Source: Candidatus Abyssobacteria bacterium SURF_17
Lineage (GTDB): Bacteria; Abyssobacteria; SURF-5
Length of the DNA: 64,000 nt
Assembly (NCBI GenBank): GCA_003598055.1
Contig: QZKI01000136.1
Coordinates: 1 to 64,000, forward strand
Reading direction: 5' to 3'
Positions within the stretch are counted from its first letter, which is position 1. Each line of letters opens with the position of its first letter. This document shows, one piece after another, positions 15,576 through 25,056 of the stretch. The position numbers were made by a program, and so were the translations under genes. Under the pieces are notes generated by a model. It had not been told where the DNA came from and searched no databases. It worked only from the letters and a program-made list of their open reading frames with translations.

Positions 15576-18536
15576 ATGGCACGCGGGCATTTTAGCAAAA
15601 CGTGGTTGGCAGGACTGGTGTTCTTCTTTGTTGTGACCAATCTCAACTCATTGGCGTATGGAGCATCTCCGGAACAATTTGATAAGAATAAAGTTGTGGA
15701 GAAGGTCCATTCACTCCAACTTCCATTCATTGAGAACGAAGGTCAAATAAGCAACGAGTTCGTCAGGTACTATGCTAGGTTCTTTGGCGGCGCCATATTC
15801 GTGACCGGCAGTGGCGAGGTATTTTATTCGTTTCCGGCGGCGGGAATGACGCTCACTGAGAAGTGCGTTGGCGGGAAAGTTAAAGCCGTGAGGGGGGAAG
15901 AGAAATCCGCCACTATAGTCAATTCTTATATAGGCAATGACCCGTCACAGTGGAAGACAAACCTTCCGACCTATAACGCTGTCACTCTCGGCGAGGTCTA
16001 TGAAGGAATCGAGGTAAGCCTGAAGGCTTACGCAAACAACGTGGAGAAGCTCTTTCACGTAAAGCCCGACGCCGACCCCGCACGCATAAGAATGAGCCTT
16101 GCAGGAGCGGAAACGCTGAGCGTGAGCGACTCCGGAGAGCTCGAAGTAACAACGGCACCGGGCACAGTGAAGTTTTCAAGACCTGTAGCTTATCAGATGG
16201 CCGACGGAAAAAGAGAGCACGTGCATGTCTCCTATGCAGTTTCGGGAACGGAGTACTCTTTTGCAACCGGGAACTACGATAAAGAAAGAGAACTCGTCAT
16301 AGACCCTCTTCTCGCCGCCACATTTATTGGAGGCAGCGGGATCAATGGTGAAGTGATAGAAGATATAATTCTCGGCTCCGACGGCGCGGTTTTTGTGACA
16401 GGCTTGACGAGCTCTTCGAATCTCTTTTCGTCTCCCGCACGTGCCTGGGCCGGAGGTAACAATGACGCCTTTATTGCAAAACTGAGCGCTGACCTTTCGA
16501 CGCTTCAAGCCGCAACCTTCATGGGTGGCGAGCGAGATGACCATGGCAAGCGCATGGCCCTGTTCGGCGATGCACATCTCTATGTAACGGGCATTACAAA
16601 CTCATACAATTTCCCGGTAAGCTTTGGCGCTTATGATACGGACAGGAACGCCTACGCTTCGAATTTCTACAATTACAATGGGTTTATCGTGCAACTCTCG
16701 CCAGTCAATCTGGTTTTCAATCTGGGCACGTTCCTGGGCGGCACCGCAGGCGAATGGCTTTACGGTATAGCTCTTGACTCGGAGGGCAACGTGTATGTGG
16801 CAGGCAGCACAAGTGACGCTTCCCCTGTCCCCGGCCACTTCGATATGCCAACCACAAGCGGAGCTTACCAGGAGACTCATGCCGGTTCGTATGACTGCTT
16901 CGTATTGAAACTGAATGGCGACCTGACGGGCGATAACGCCGCATGCACACTCCTGGGAGGTACGGGGTCTGACACTATTTATGCTTTCGGCATGGACCCG
17001 TCCAATGGGGACCTCATCTTGGGCGGCAGCACCACTTCGGCGGATTTCCCCGTTGATAATACCCTTGGCAGCGGCGGCTTTGTCGCACGGATGAGCAACG
17101 ACCTGTCGACCCTTACGACTTCCACGCTGCTCGGCTATGTCACTGCTCTGGGATGTGCGACAATAGGCGATATCTACGTGGCGGGTCGCGCAACCGGAGC
17201 GTTTCCTGTGACTGCCGACGCATTCGACACCACATACAATGGAGGATATGACGGTTTCGTTGCGGTTCTCACAAACGACCTTGCCGCCATTCAGGATGCG
17301 ACGCTCCTTGGCGGCTCGGGCGATGATTTCCTGCACGATATCGGTCATGACGATAATGGCAATATCGTCGTCGCCGGATTCACGACGTCCACGAGTTTCC
17401 CGACGACGCCGGCCGCGTTCGCTCCGACCATGACCGGTGACCGCGACGGTTTTGTCACAAAGTTTACGGGTGACCTCTCGAACATTGATTATTCGACGTT
17501 TATCGGCGGCAGCGGCTATGACGGAACAAGCGCCGACGAAGATTATTTTTATGCGCTCGCAGTGACTCCTGCTTGTAACGCATATGTCGGCGGCCGAACA
17601 AATTCCACTGACTTTCCGGCTACTGCCGGCGCTTATGACGAAACTTATAACTATCGGGATGCCGTTCTTGCACTCATCCAGATGCAGGACAGTGATGAGG
17701 ACGGTGTGCCGGATGCCGAGGAGATGGGCCCGACCGGCGACGACCCGTTATATGATGGCAACAGCGACGGCACACCCGACAGCGAGCAGGACAACGTCGC
17801 GTCCCTGCTCACGTACAATGGACAGAGTTATGTCACGCTGGCCTCGCCCGATGGGACCATTCTGACGGGCGTGCAGGCCGTTGCTAATCCTTCGCCGACG
17901 GATGACCCCCCGGATTACGCGTGGAACAACAGGTTTTTCGAGTTCACCGTCGAGGTCGCGAATCCCGGTGACGCCGCCGACGTTATGCTGTATTTCTCCG
18001 GAACTCCACCCACGACATATTACAAGTACGGCCCGACACTCACCGACCATGTTGACCACTGGTACGAGTTTCTCTATGTCGTCGGAAGGCTGACCGGGGC
18101 GGAAATAAATGGAAACATCATCACGTTGCATCTTGTTGATGGCAAAAGAGGCGACGACGATATCACAGCAAACGGCGTGATCGTTGATGTAGGGGGGCCG
18201 GGGTGGCTCAAGGCGTTTACCAAGATCAATCTGGTGTCACCGGCTGACGGCGCCACCGCATCTTCTCCTCCCACCTTCACCTGGAGCGGCCCGGGCGGAA
18301 CAAATAAGGTCTTCTCCGTGGAAGTAAGTACCAGCCAGACTTTCTCCAAGTTTTGGTCCACGTATGGAACGCTGCACCTGCAAATCACGGGAAGTAGCTG
18401 GACGGTGCCGAACTCGACGTGGGATAGGCTTGCTTCTGGAAGGTGGTATTACTGGAGAGTGCGCGGAGCCGACCTTGATGTCGAGCCGTTGAACATCATT
18501 ACGAGCGCCGAAGTGTGGACGTTCTATAAGCCGTAG
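15576..18536 (+). CDS. Secreted SBBP-repeat beta-propeller protein
   Basis: A 986-residue exported protein. A signal peptide (KTWLAGLVFFFVVTNLNS, cleavage near AYGA) is followed by the conserved N-terminal module often found before SBBP repeats (FIENEGQISNEFVRYYARFF; about 45-230, ending near ELVIDPLLAATFIGG). About nine SBBP-type repeats follow up to about residue 700, each built on LGG-x-D, a VYVAGST-like strand and FP-x-T segments (ATFIGGSG, DNGNIVVAGFTTST, NAYVGGRTNSTDFP). A DEDGVPD calcium-type linker follows at about 708-735. A beta-rich module lies at about 745-865, and a fibronectin-like C-terminal domain (LVSPADGATASSPPTFTW) at about 875-985. No sortase or PEP-CTERM anchor is seen. 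SBBP proteins are usually surface or secreted, with unknown ligands. The ATG is preceded by AAAGGCGGG. Confidence 0.9.
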   Translation: MARGHFSKTWLAGLVFFFVVTNLNSLAYGASPEQFDKNKVVEKVHSLQLPFIENEGQISNEFVRYYARFFGGAIFVTGSGEVFYSFPAAGMTLTEKCVGGKVKAVRGEEKSATIVNSYIGNDPSQWKTNLPTYNAVTLGEVYEGIEVSLKAYANNVEKLFHVKPDADPARIRMSLAGAETLSVSDSGELEVTTAPGTVKFSRPVAYQMADGKREHVHVSYAVSGTEYSFATGNYDKERELVIDPLLAATFIGGSGINGEVIEDIILGSDGAVFVTGLTSSSNLFSSPARAWAGGNNDAFIAKLSADLSTLQAATFMGGERDDHGKRMALFGDAHLYVTGITNSYNFPVSFGAYDTDRNAYASNFYNYNGFIVQLSPVNLVFNLGTFLGGTAGEWLYGIALDSEGNVYVAGSTSDASPVPGHFDMPTTSGAYQETHAGSYDCFVLKLNGDLTGDNAACTLLGGTGSDTIYAFGMDPSNGDLILGGSTTSADFPVDNTLGSGGFVARMSNDLSTLTTSTLLGYVTALGCATIGDIYVAGRATGAFPVTADAFDTTYNGGYDGFVAVLTNDLAAIQDATLLGGSGDDFLHDIGHDDNGNIVVAGFTTSTSFPTTPAAFAPTMTGDRDGFVTKFTGDLSNIDYSTFIGGSGYDGTSADEDYFYALAVTPACNAYVGGRTNSTDFPATAGAYDETYNYRDAVLALIQMQDSDEDGVPDAEEMGPTGDDPLYDGNSDGTPDSEQDNVASLLTYNGQSYVTLASPDGTILTGVQAVANPSPTDDPPDYAWNNRFFEFTVEVANPGDAADVMLYFSGTPPTTYYKYGPTLTDHVDHWYEFLYVVGRLTGAEINGNIITLHLVDGKRGDDDITANGVIVDVGGPGWLKAFTKINLVSPADGATASSPPTFTWSGPGGTNKVFSVEVSTSQTFSKFWSTYGTLHLQITGSSWTVPNSTWDRLASGRWYYWRVRGADLDVEPLNIITSAEVWTFYKP

Positions 18537-18573
18537 AACGCGAATTTCCAAAGTTGATGATGTATTGCATTAC

Positions 18574-18610
18574 TGTATGTAGGGGCGCACAACTGTGCGC
18601 CCTTACATGC
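18574..18610. repeat. Palindromic intergenic repeat, family A
   Basis: TGTAGGGGCGCACAACTGTGCGCCCTTACA is a single palindrome just after the SBBP gene. The core words differ from other copies, but the arms complement each other. Confidence 0.8.
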
Positions 18611-18653
18611 CATTTGAGATATTTACCACGCCTACTGCGCGGAGAACCCGGTG

Positions 18654-18773
18654 CAGCGTAGCCGCAACCCAAAATCGTCATTGCGAGGAGCGTAGCGACG
18701 AAGCAATCTCTCTATATTGAGATTGCTTCGCTCGGGCCTGCGCCCCTTCGCTCGCAATGACTGCGCATTGGAA
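18654..18773. repeat. Dispersed hairpin repeat, family C (copy 1)
   Basis: Outer arms GTCATTGCGAG (18677-18687) and CTCGCAATGAC (18751-18761) enclose an inner pair GAAGCAATCTC / GAGATTGCTTC. The left flank (GCCGCAACCCAA) and right flank (GCGCATTGGA) recur around the second copy at 29166-29303, so the element is about 120 bases. Confidence 0.8.
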
Positions 18774-18859
18774 GTCGCGACAGAAATTCAACGTAGTCCG
18801 GAGAGCCGTCCCTGTCCCCTCAAACCTGCCTCCAGCGTTTGAAGCCCGGCTCTCGCACC

Positions 18860-18888
18860 TTGACTTCAAAGGCCATTTGTGCTAGATT
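18860..18888 (+). promoter_or_regulatory. Promoter of lpdA
   Basis: TTGACT (18860-18865), 17 bases, TAGATT (18883-18888) preceded by TGC. Both the -35 and the extended -10 are readable. It lies about 85 bases before the lpdA start. Confidence 0.65.
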
Positions 18889-18971
18889 AACGCCGCTTTT
18901 TGTGTTAGTCTTGTCTCATCGTTGTCCTCAAGAATTCATCCCAGCCCCAGCATCCGGGAGAAACAAGGACA

Positions 18972-20360
18972 GTGGAGAAATTCGATGTCGGCATAATCGG
19001 CGGCGGTCCCGGCGGGTATGTCGCTGGCATCCGGGCTGCCCAACTCGGTGCGCGTGTTGCCATTATAGAGAAAGACGAGGTCGGCGGCACATGCCTGTTG
19101 AGGGGATGTATCCCGACAAAGGCTCTGCTTGCAACCGCAAGCCTGCTCGCGAAGATACGGGAAGCCGAGCAAATGGGCATCGAGGTGAGCGGAGCGAAGC
19201 TCAACTATCTCAAAACGTTCGAACGAAAAAACGCGATTGTGCAGCGGCTCGTCAGAGGGGTTCACAGCCTCCTAAAAGCGCACAAGATTGAATACGTTCA
19301 CGGAGAGGGGAAACTGCTCGGCGAAGGCCGAATCGGTGTGACACTGCCTCAGGGTCAGGCAAAGGGCGAATGTGAAAAGATAATCGTCGCGACCGGCTCC
19401 GTGCCGATGCGGCCGGACATGTTCAAGGTTGACGGCGTGAACGTCGTCACAAGCGATGAAGCGCTCGACCTCAAGGAAATCCCTAAGTCCATCCTCATTA
19501 TCGGCGGAGCCTATATCGGTTGCGAGTTCGCAAGCCTCTATCGTGATTTCGGGTCGGAAGTGACTCTCGTGGAGATGCTGCCTCAGTTGGTGCCGACGGA
19601 AGAGAAGGAAGTCGGCCAGACGCTCCGGAGTCAGTTCAAAGCGCGCGGCATCAAAGTGATGACGGGCACAAAGATTGCCGCAATGGATGTCTCCGACGGC
19701 AACGTGACAGCGAAGACCGAAGCGGGCGAAACAGTGCAGGCGGAGAAGGCGCTCATAGCCGTCGGACGCGCGGCTTTCTCGGATGGTGTCGGATTGGGCG
19801 AGGCGGGCGTCGAGCGCGGCGAGAAGGGCGCTATTAAGGTCAATGAAAAGATGGAGACCAATGCACCCGGTATCTATGCTATTGGCGATGTGCTCGGAAC
19901 CGTCATGCTCGCTCACGTAGCCAGCACCCAGGGTACCGTGGCTGCGGCAAATGCGCTCGGCGGCTCGCGCACGTTCTCGTATTCCGCCGTGCCTAACTGC
20001 GTATACACTCGTCCCGAGATCGCGAGCGTGGGACTGAAGGAGGCTGAGGCCGCCGAGGCGGGGTACGAGGTAGCCACCAGCAAGTTTCAGTTCACCGCCC
20101 TTGGCAAGGCGATGATAATCGGGGAAACGACCGGCTTCGTAAAAATAGTGGCTGACAAGAAGACTGAGAAAGTACTCGGGGTAAGCATGGTAGGACCCGA
20201 AGTCACCGACCTCATCCACGAGATGGTGCTCGCGATCCATTCCGGCGTGACGGTGAATCAGATTGCCGAAATGATTCATGCTCACCCCACGCTTTCCGAG
20301 AGCATCCATGAGGCCGTCGAGGGAATCCACAAGCGGGCCATACATATGATTAGCAGGTAG
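18972..20360 (+). CDS. lpdA: Dihydrolipoyl dehydrogenase
   Basis: A 462-residue E3 flavoenzyme that reoxidises dihydrolipoamide with NAD in 2-oxoacid dehydrogenase or glycine-cleavage complexes. It has an FAD dinucleotide fold at the N-terminus (DVGIIGGGPGGYVAG) and the redox disulfide GGTCLLRGCIPTK at about 40-52 (CxxxxC intact). It also has a NAD-binding fold (LIIGGAYIGCEFASLY), the second FAD contact (IYAIGDV), and the catalytic HPTLSE in the dimer domain. The length is normal. The start is GTG with AAGGAC upstream. No E1/E2 or glycine-cleavage genes are nearby, so it may serve several complexes. It is followed after about 140 bases by a polyprenyl synthase. Confidence 0.95.
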   Translation: MEKFDVGIIGGGPGGYVAGIRAAQLGARVAIIEKDEVGGTCLLRGCIPTKALLATASLLAKIREAEQMGIEVSGAKLNYLKTFERKNAIVQRLVRGVHSLLKAHKIEYVHGEGKLLGEGRIGVTLPQGQAKGECEKIIVATGSVPMRPDMFKVDGVNVVTSDEALDLKEIPKSILIIGGAYIGCEFASLYRDFGSEVTLVEMLPQLVPTEEKEVGQTLRSQFKARGIKVMTGTKIAAMDVSDGNVTAKTEAGETVQAEKALIAVGRAAFSDGVGLGEAGVERGEKGAIKVNEKMETNAPGIYAIGDVLGTVMLAHVASTQGTVAAANALGGSRTFSYSAVPNCVYTRPEIASVGLKEAEAAEAGYEVATSKFQFTALGKAMIIGETTGFVKIVADKKTEKVLGVSMVGPEVTDLIHEMVLAIHSGVTVNQIAEMIHAHPTLSESIHEAVEGIHKRAIHMISR

Positions 20361-20497
20361 TTGATGCCGCTCTCATTGCCCCGGCCCTGTAACATGTGCT
20401 AAGATTTGCGCGCACGGAGCATGCAGTGAACTTGAAGAACGTTTCATCTCGAACTCATGCAATGGCACCGGCTTCCAAAGAGAAGCGGGGACACATA

Positions 20498-21493
20498 ATG
20501 CATTTCTCACAAAGTCTGAATCTTTCGACCATCTATCAGCCGATTGCGGGAAACCTTGAGCAGGTAAAGAAACGGTTACTCGATCACCTGCGCGATGCAT
20601 TCGGTCTCATCAGAGGAATTGGGTTCGAAGAGACGATTGTCGAGGGCAAGCAAATCCGCCCTGCGCTGGCACTCCTCTCAGGGTTGTCGTTCCAGCCTGA
20701 TAGAGGGGCGGAATTGATAAACGTCGCCGCGGCGAGCGAGATGACGCATTTTGCAAGCCTTATCCATGATGACGTGGTTGACGGGGCGAAAATGCGTCGC
20801 GGAACCGAGTCGGTGAACGCCCGCTGGCATGATAAGGTCGCAGTGCTGCTCGGCGACTATATCATTTCGCAGGCGCTACATCTTCTCAGTGAATATCGCA
20901 GCCCTGACGTGATACAGACGATAATGACAGCCGTCAAGAGCATGTCCGAGGGGGAACTCCACCAGATCATCGCGAGCACGGACGGCATCGTGAGCGAGAG
21001 CGACTACTATAGTGTCATCCAGCGCAAGACAAGCTCCCTCATGGAGGCAGTGTGCAAGATGCCTGTTCAGGTGCTCGGAGGCTCACCGGAAATCGTTAAA
21101 GCGATGGGTGTGTTCGGGCACAACTTCGGCATGGCCTTCCAGGTTATTGATGATCTACTGGATTTCATCGCCGACGAGAATCACTTGGGCAAACCGATAC
21201 TCTGCGATATCAAGGATGGGAAGGCCACCCTGCCCACCATATGTCTGCTGAGCAGGATGGGAAAAGGAGATGCCGAGAGAATACGGAAAATCCTGCGGGA
21301 ACGGCATCTTGATGAAAAAGATAAAATATGGCTCTGCCAAAGCGTTCGCACACACGGTGCTGATGATTACTGCCTCGATATCGCCCGCGATTTTGTCTCG
21401 CGTGCAAAACAGGCTCTCGATGTGGTGCCAGATTCAGAGTATAGGAAGTCACTGACCGAACTCTGCGATTACATCGTGGCGCGGGACAAATAG
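20498..21493 (+). CDS. Polyprenyl (trans-isoprenyl) diphosphate synthase
   Basis: A 331-residue class I prenyltransferase that condenses isopentenyl diphosphate onto allylic diphosphates for quinone side chains or carrier lipids. The first aspartate-rich motif is DDVVD within LIHDDVVDGAKMRRG, and the second is DDLLD in VIDDLLDFI. The GKQIRPALALLSG segment upstream supplies the substrate-binding Lys/Arg. The short, helix-rich form with the sequence KPILCDIKDGKATLPT fits octaprenyl/heptaprenyl-type synthases; chain length cannot be told. The start is uncertain: ATG 20498 has a weak GGGGA, and a longer GTG start at 20396 is in frame. No quinone genes are adjacent. Confidence 0.9.
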   Translation: MHFSQSLNLSTIYQPIAGNLEQVKKRLLDHLRDAFGLIRGIGFEETIVEGKQIRPALALLSGLSFQPDRGAELINVAAASEMTHFASLIHDDVVDGAKMRRGTESVNARWHDKVAVLLGDYIISQALHLLSEYRSPDVIQTIMTAVKSMSEGELHQIIASTDGIVSESDYYSVIQRKTSSLMEAVCKMPVQVLGGSPEIVKAMGVFGHNFGMAFQVIDDLLDFIADENHLGKPILCDIKDGKATLPTICLLSRMGKGDAERIRKILRERHLDEKDKIWLCQSVRTHGADDYCLDIARDFVSRAKQALDVVPDSEYRKSLTELCDYIVARDK

Positions 21494-21860
21494 AACATAT
21501 ATCAAAACGAACGTACCCCCTTTCTCTCCTTCTCTCCACCACGCTGCACTCAGCCGAAAGCAGTGGCGTTGTGGCATTTTCGCCATCTCACCACCCTATT
21601 GGGGGTGCCTATAATCCAACTGTACAGGGATGGAAAACACACAGTTTCCGAGAAGCCGCGGGCACGGAACTCGGCGACATGCTCATCCTTGAGGTTTGTT
21701 AGCTTCTTGCGGCATGAGACTTAGCGCTAAGCCGTGAAATGCGGGCGCGTGTTCGGTCAGCTCATGGCAAGAGTTTTGCCATAACACACGACAGCGGGGG
21801 GTGTGCAACGAAGGAACAGAGAATCTGTCTCACCGTTGACAATTGGTAATATCCCGCCGC

Positions 21861-21937
21861 CTGTAGGTGCGAATTCATTCGCATAGTTTTTCCGGCCTGG
21901 TTTCACCGTGCGAATGCGAATAAATTCGCGCCTACAG
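21861..21937. repeat. Palindromic intergenic repeat, family A (diverged copy)
   Basis: CTGTAGGTGCGAATTCATTCGCA at 21861-21883 and TGCGAATGCGAATAAATTCGCGCCTACAG at 21909-21937 form outer arms CTGTAGG / CCTACAG with GCGAAT words inside. The rest of 21494-22054 has no gene; a TATAAT at 21610 and a perfect CTTAGCGCTAAG palindrome at 21720 are the only other marks. Confidence 0.7.
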
Positions 21938-22054
21938 AACCGTGAGATGCATTTGCAGGGCCCTGTTTATGAGAGAGCAATGTGAGAAATAGGCAATTAC
22001 AGGCAGAGATAGGGCTCTGCCCCAAAGAGCATATTTTCCGATTATCAACCCCTA

Positions 22055-22063
22055 TGCTATAAT
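22055..22063 (+). promoter_or_regulatory. Extended -10 promoter of the ResB/CcsB operon
   Basis: TGC-TATAAT (the hexamer at 22058-22063 is a perfect consensus). Only a weak TTTCCG lies 17 bases upstream. It starts about 27 bases before the ATG at 22090, which has GGAG directly upstream. Confidence 0.65.
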
Positions 22064-22089
22064 GGATTAATTTCGATAGAGGAGACCAT

Positions 22090-23889
22090 ATGGCGCGAAA
22101 GGTGTGGAAATTCTTTTGTTCGGTGAAATTGACGATAGTACTGTTCGTCCTTATCTTGATACCGTCCACCATCGGCACCATCATCCAGCAGAACGCGCCT
22201 GACCCGACGAAGTACGTCGAAATCTATGGGCCGGCATGGGACGGTGTGTTCCGATTCCTCGGATTCTACGATATCTATCATGACCTGCGGTTCATCATCC
22301 TGCTCGTTCTTCTCGGATTGAATACGTTTGCGTGCACGCTGAACCGCCTCAAGCTCCAGTGGAGGATGCTGGGCATGATGATGACCCATTTCGGGCTCCT
22401 CCTGATCCTGACAGGTGGACTCATAGGCGCCATCGCCGGAGTAAAGGGATTCATGGTCATCCACGAAGGCGAGACGACCGATGAGATGAGCATTGGTCAG
22501 GTATCGCACGGCGTGGAAACGCTTCCTTTCGAGGTGAAGTTGGTTGATTTCATCCTGGACACGCACGAAGAGCCCGCGGAAGAGCTCATCGTTTTTGACG
22601 TGAAGGCGAAACGGGAATCGAAATACAAAATTGAACAGGGAAAGAGCTATCCGCTCCCGCAGCCAGGCTGGGTCAAGCCCGTTTCGCTTTTGGGTCTGAA
22701 CTTTAATCCAACCGGAACCGTCGAGATAACCACGGTGTTTCCCCACGCGACTATGGTCACCTCCCTCACTGAAGGACCGGAGAAGACAGGCATTGCCGCC
22801 GTCGAGTTCCGCATACTCGGGAACAATGTCGAGGAGTCGGCATTTGCGGTGTCACAAATGCAGCATCCCTATGTTTTCGCGCCGGCGAAGATCGGCGTCG
22901 GCTACGCGAAGATCGCAAGTGCGAACACCGTGGACGAACAAATTCGGAAGGCTGCTGCTACATTCGCTCAAGCAACAAATCGCCTCGAGGTCACGGTCCC
23001 GGAGAAAACAGCCCCGACGGTGTATTCTGCGGATGTCGGCTCGAAGTTCGAAGTTGCAGGCACCGACTACTCCATCGAGGTGCTCCGATATGTGCCCGAC
23101 TTCGTGATAGATACCACAACGCGCCAGGTCACTTCACGGTCGCAATTCCCTAATAATCCTGCGATTCAGGTGAGGGTAACCGGCCCCGCCGGCGCAAAGG
23201 AGCAGTGGATTTTCTCGAAGTTCCCCGCAGTTCATACTGCCGGCGACATTCCTCTCCAACTCAAGTTTCTGAGGAACGAATCCATGGCGGGCATCGAGGA
23301 TTACGTTCTGGTGCTGAGTCCTGCCGATGGGGACCCCGTGTTCGCGCATATCGCAGAAGGCAAGCCTGCAAAGACAGCCAAGCTTGAGCCGGGTAAGCCT
23401 TTCGAGATAGGGGATACCGGTTACCGCATCGTCGCGGACAAGTTCTTTGAAAACGCCAATATGAAGCCGGAAATGGTCAATCGTACCGACGGTCCCGGCC
23501 ATCCCGCCATCGAGATTACTCTCGACCATGGCGGCTCCCCAAAATCCCATTATCTCTGGGCAGGGAACCCTACGGACGTGAATGGCTACAGGATGATGTA
23601 CCACCAGGAGGAAAGGATACGCGATTTTTATAGTATCCTCCAGATAATTGACGGCGGCAAGATGGTGGCCGAAAAGAAAATCGAGGTGAATGACCCCCTG
23701 CGATATGGAGGATATTCCTTCTACCAATCCTCCTATGATTCGGAAGCGCTGAGATGGAGCGGACTCCAGGTGAAGAAGGACCCCGGAGTGCCTCTTGTGT
23801 ATGCCGGTTTCTCGTTTCAGATACTGGGAATGATTGTAATATTCTATATAAACCCCTTGGTGCGGAAAGCAAGAAAATCGCAGGCGTGA
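22090..23889 (+). CDS. resB: ResB-family cytochrome c biogenesis protein
   Basis: A 599-residue membrane protein of system II cytochrome c maturation, which works with the CcsA/CcsB-type partner to deliver and ligate heme in the periplasm. Three hydrophobic segments lie in the first ~120 residues (KLTIVLFVLILIPSTIG; RFIILLVLLGLNTFACTL; MTHFGLLLILTGGLIG). A large periplasmic domain follows, and a last membrane segment lies near 572-592 (VYAGFSFQILGMIVIFY). The conserved YGGYSFYQSSYD region precedes the last helix. The length is within the 450-650 range seen in ResB proteins. It is followed after 58 bases by the partner gene, and the pair forms one operon behind an extended -10 promoter. Confidence 0.92.
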   Translation: MARKVWKFFCSVKLTIVLFVLILIPSTIGTIIQQNAPDPTKYVEIYGPAWDGVFRFLGFYDIYHDLRFIILLVLLGLNTFACTLNRLKLQWRMLGMMMTHFGLLLILTGGLIGAIAGVKGFMVIHEGETTDEMSIGQVSHGVETLPFEVKLVDFILDTHEEPAEELIVFDVKAKRESKYKIEQGKSYPLPQPGWVKPVSLLGLNFNPTGTVEITTVFPHATMVTSLTEGPEKTGIAAVEFRILGNNVEESAFAVSQMQHPYVFAPAKIGVGYAKIASANTVDEQIRKAAATFAQATNRLEVTVPEKTAPTVYSADVGSKFEVAGTDYSIEVLRYVPDFVIDTTTRQVTSRSQFPNNPAIQVRVTGPAGAKEQWIFSKFPAVHTAGDIPLQLKFLRNESMAGIEDYVLVLSPADGDPVFAHIAEGKPAKTAKLEPGKPFEIGDTGYRIVADKFFENANMKPEMVNRTDGPGHPAIEITLDHGGSPKSHYLWAGNPTDVNGYRMMYHQEERIRDFYSILQIIDGGKMVAEKKIEVNDPLRYGGYSFYQSSYDSEALRWSGLQVKKDPGVPLVYAGFSFQILGMIVIFYINPLVRKARKSQA

Positions 23890-23947
23890 CCTTCAGGGAA
23901 ACGCTGATTCGGAAACACTCAAGGCAAGAATCAGAGGAGCATGAATC

Positions 23948-24808
23948 ATGAGCGGCGCCTTAATTAACTATTCGTTTCTCACCTTCATAGTCGCCTCGTT
24001 CGTGTATGCAGTCAATAACCTGGCGAAGAAGGAAGAGTTGAAGAAAACCTTCGGATACCTGGGCTCGCTGTCACTTCTCATCGGGCTTATCCTCATGACG
24101 GCCGCAATCCTTATTCGCTGGCAGCAAGCGCAGCGGCCGCCGTTCAGCAATATGTATGAATCGCTCATTCTGTTCGCCTGGTCGATTGCGCTCATCTATC
24201 TTGTTCTTGAGCTCGTCTATGGAATCAGGATTGCGGGTGCGTTCGCAGCGATTCTCGCCGTGATTGCGATTGCTGCCGCCTCGTTCTTCGACAAGTCTAT
24301 CGAGGCTCTCGTGCCCGCGCTCCAGAGCAACTGGCTGCTCTATCACGTGCTCACCTGCTTTGTCGGCTATGCGGCCTTTGCGGTATCGGCGGCGGCAAGC
24401 ATCGTCTACCTGATACTCAAGGGACGTGGCAAAGTGCAGGCATCTCAGAAAGCGAAGGCGGGGGAGAAGGCCGAAAGTCCAACGGAACTCGTAAAAGTGC
24501 TTCAATCATTCAACTATGAGGCCGTGCGGTTCGGATTCCTGTTCCTCGGAGTCGGAATCATCACGGGAGCCGTCTGGGCGAACGAGGCATGGGGCACCTA
24601 CTGGAGCTGGGACCCGAAAGAGACATGGTCGCTCATTACGTGGATTATCTATGCCATCATGATTCACTTCAAATATGTATCCGGCAGATTTGGAGTCAAG
24701 GACATCAATACATTCAACGCGATTTGCTCGATTGTCGGCTTTTTCGCGGTGATATTCACCTATTTCGGCGTCAATTTTATCCTGAGCGGCTTGCACTCAT
24801 ACGCGTAG
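23948..24808 (+). CDS. ccsB: Cytochrome c biogenesis protein CcsB/ResC family
   Basis: A 286-residue polytopic membrane protein with about eight hydrophobic segments. The family's tryptophan-rich heme-handling motif is intact: WGTYWSWDPKETW near residue 217-229. The His residues that flank heme in this family are present in LLYHVLTCF and MIHFKYVSG. With ResB it makes the system II synthase that attaches heme to CXXCH apocytochromes. GAGGAG lies 5 bases before the ATG. An inverted repeat follows the stop and may end the transcript. No c-type cytochrome gene is adjacent. Confidence 0.95.
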   Translation: MSGALINYSFLTFIVASFVYAVNNLAKKEELKKTFGYLGSLSLLIGLILMTAAILIRWQQAQRPPFSNMYESLILFAWSIALIYLVLELVYGIRIAGAFAAILAVIAIAAASFFDKSIEALVPALQSNWLLYHVLTCFVGYAAFAVSAAASIVYLILKGRGKVQASQKAKAGEKAESPTELVKVLQSFNYEAVRFGFLFLGVGIITGAVWANEAWGTYWSWDPKETWSLITWIIYAIMIHFKYVSGRFGVKDINTFNAICSIVGFFAVIFTYFGVNFILSGLHSYA

Positions 24809-24840
24809 CAGACTCCGAAGTTCGATGCGGAGAAATTGCA

Positions 24841-24922
24841 TTTTAACCACCAAGGCACCAAGACACCAAAGAAGAATAGAAAAAAGGATTATCTTCGTGT
24901 CTTGGTGCCTTGGTGGTTAAAA
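24841..24922. repeat. MITE-like inverted repeat, family B (copy 2)
   Basis: Two perfect 26-base arms (24841-24866 and 24897-24922) begin TTTTAACCACCAAGG. Compared with copies 1 and 3, this copy has CCACC instead of CCACA and GACAC instead of GATAC in the left arm, and the matching change is present in the right arm. The hairpin follows the ccsB stop. Confidence 0.9.
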
Positions 24923-25056
24923 TGCTTCTTGAGGCTGTGTACTTTCCCGTGGTCGTTTCCGCAGGTTTGTGCAGATGCGACGTGGAGAGGAGTCTGCACG
25001 AGAAACCATCTTTCAAATGCCGCTTCCCATAGGCATGGTTAATCCCCTGCGAACCA

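Noticed and set aside
19272-20345. A 357-codon frame on the minus strand
   Set aside because: Antisense to lpdA with no domain; the lpdA frame has all catalytic motifs.
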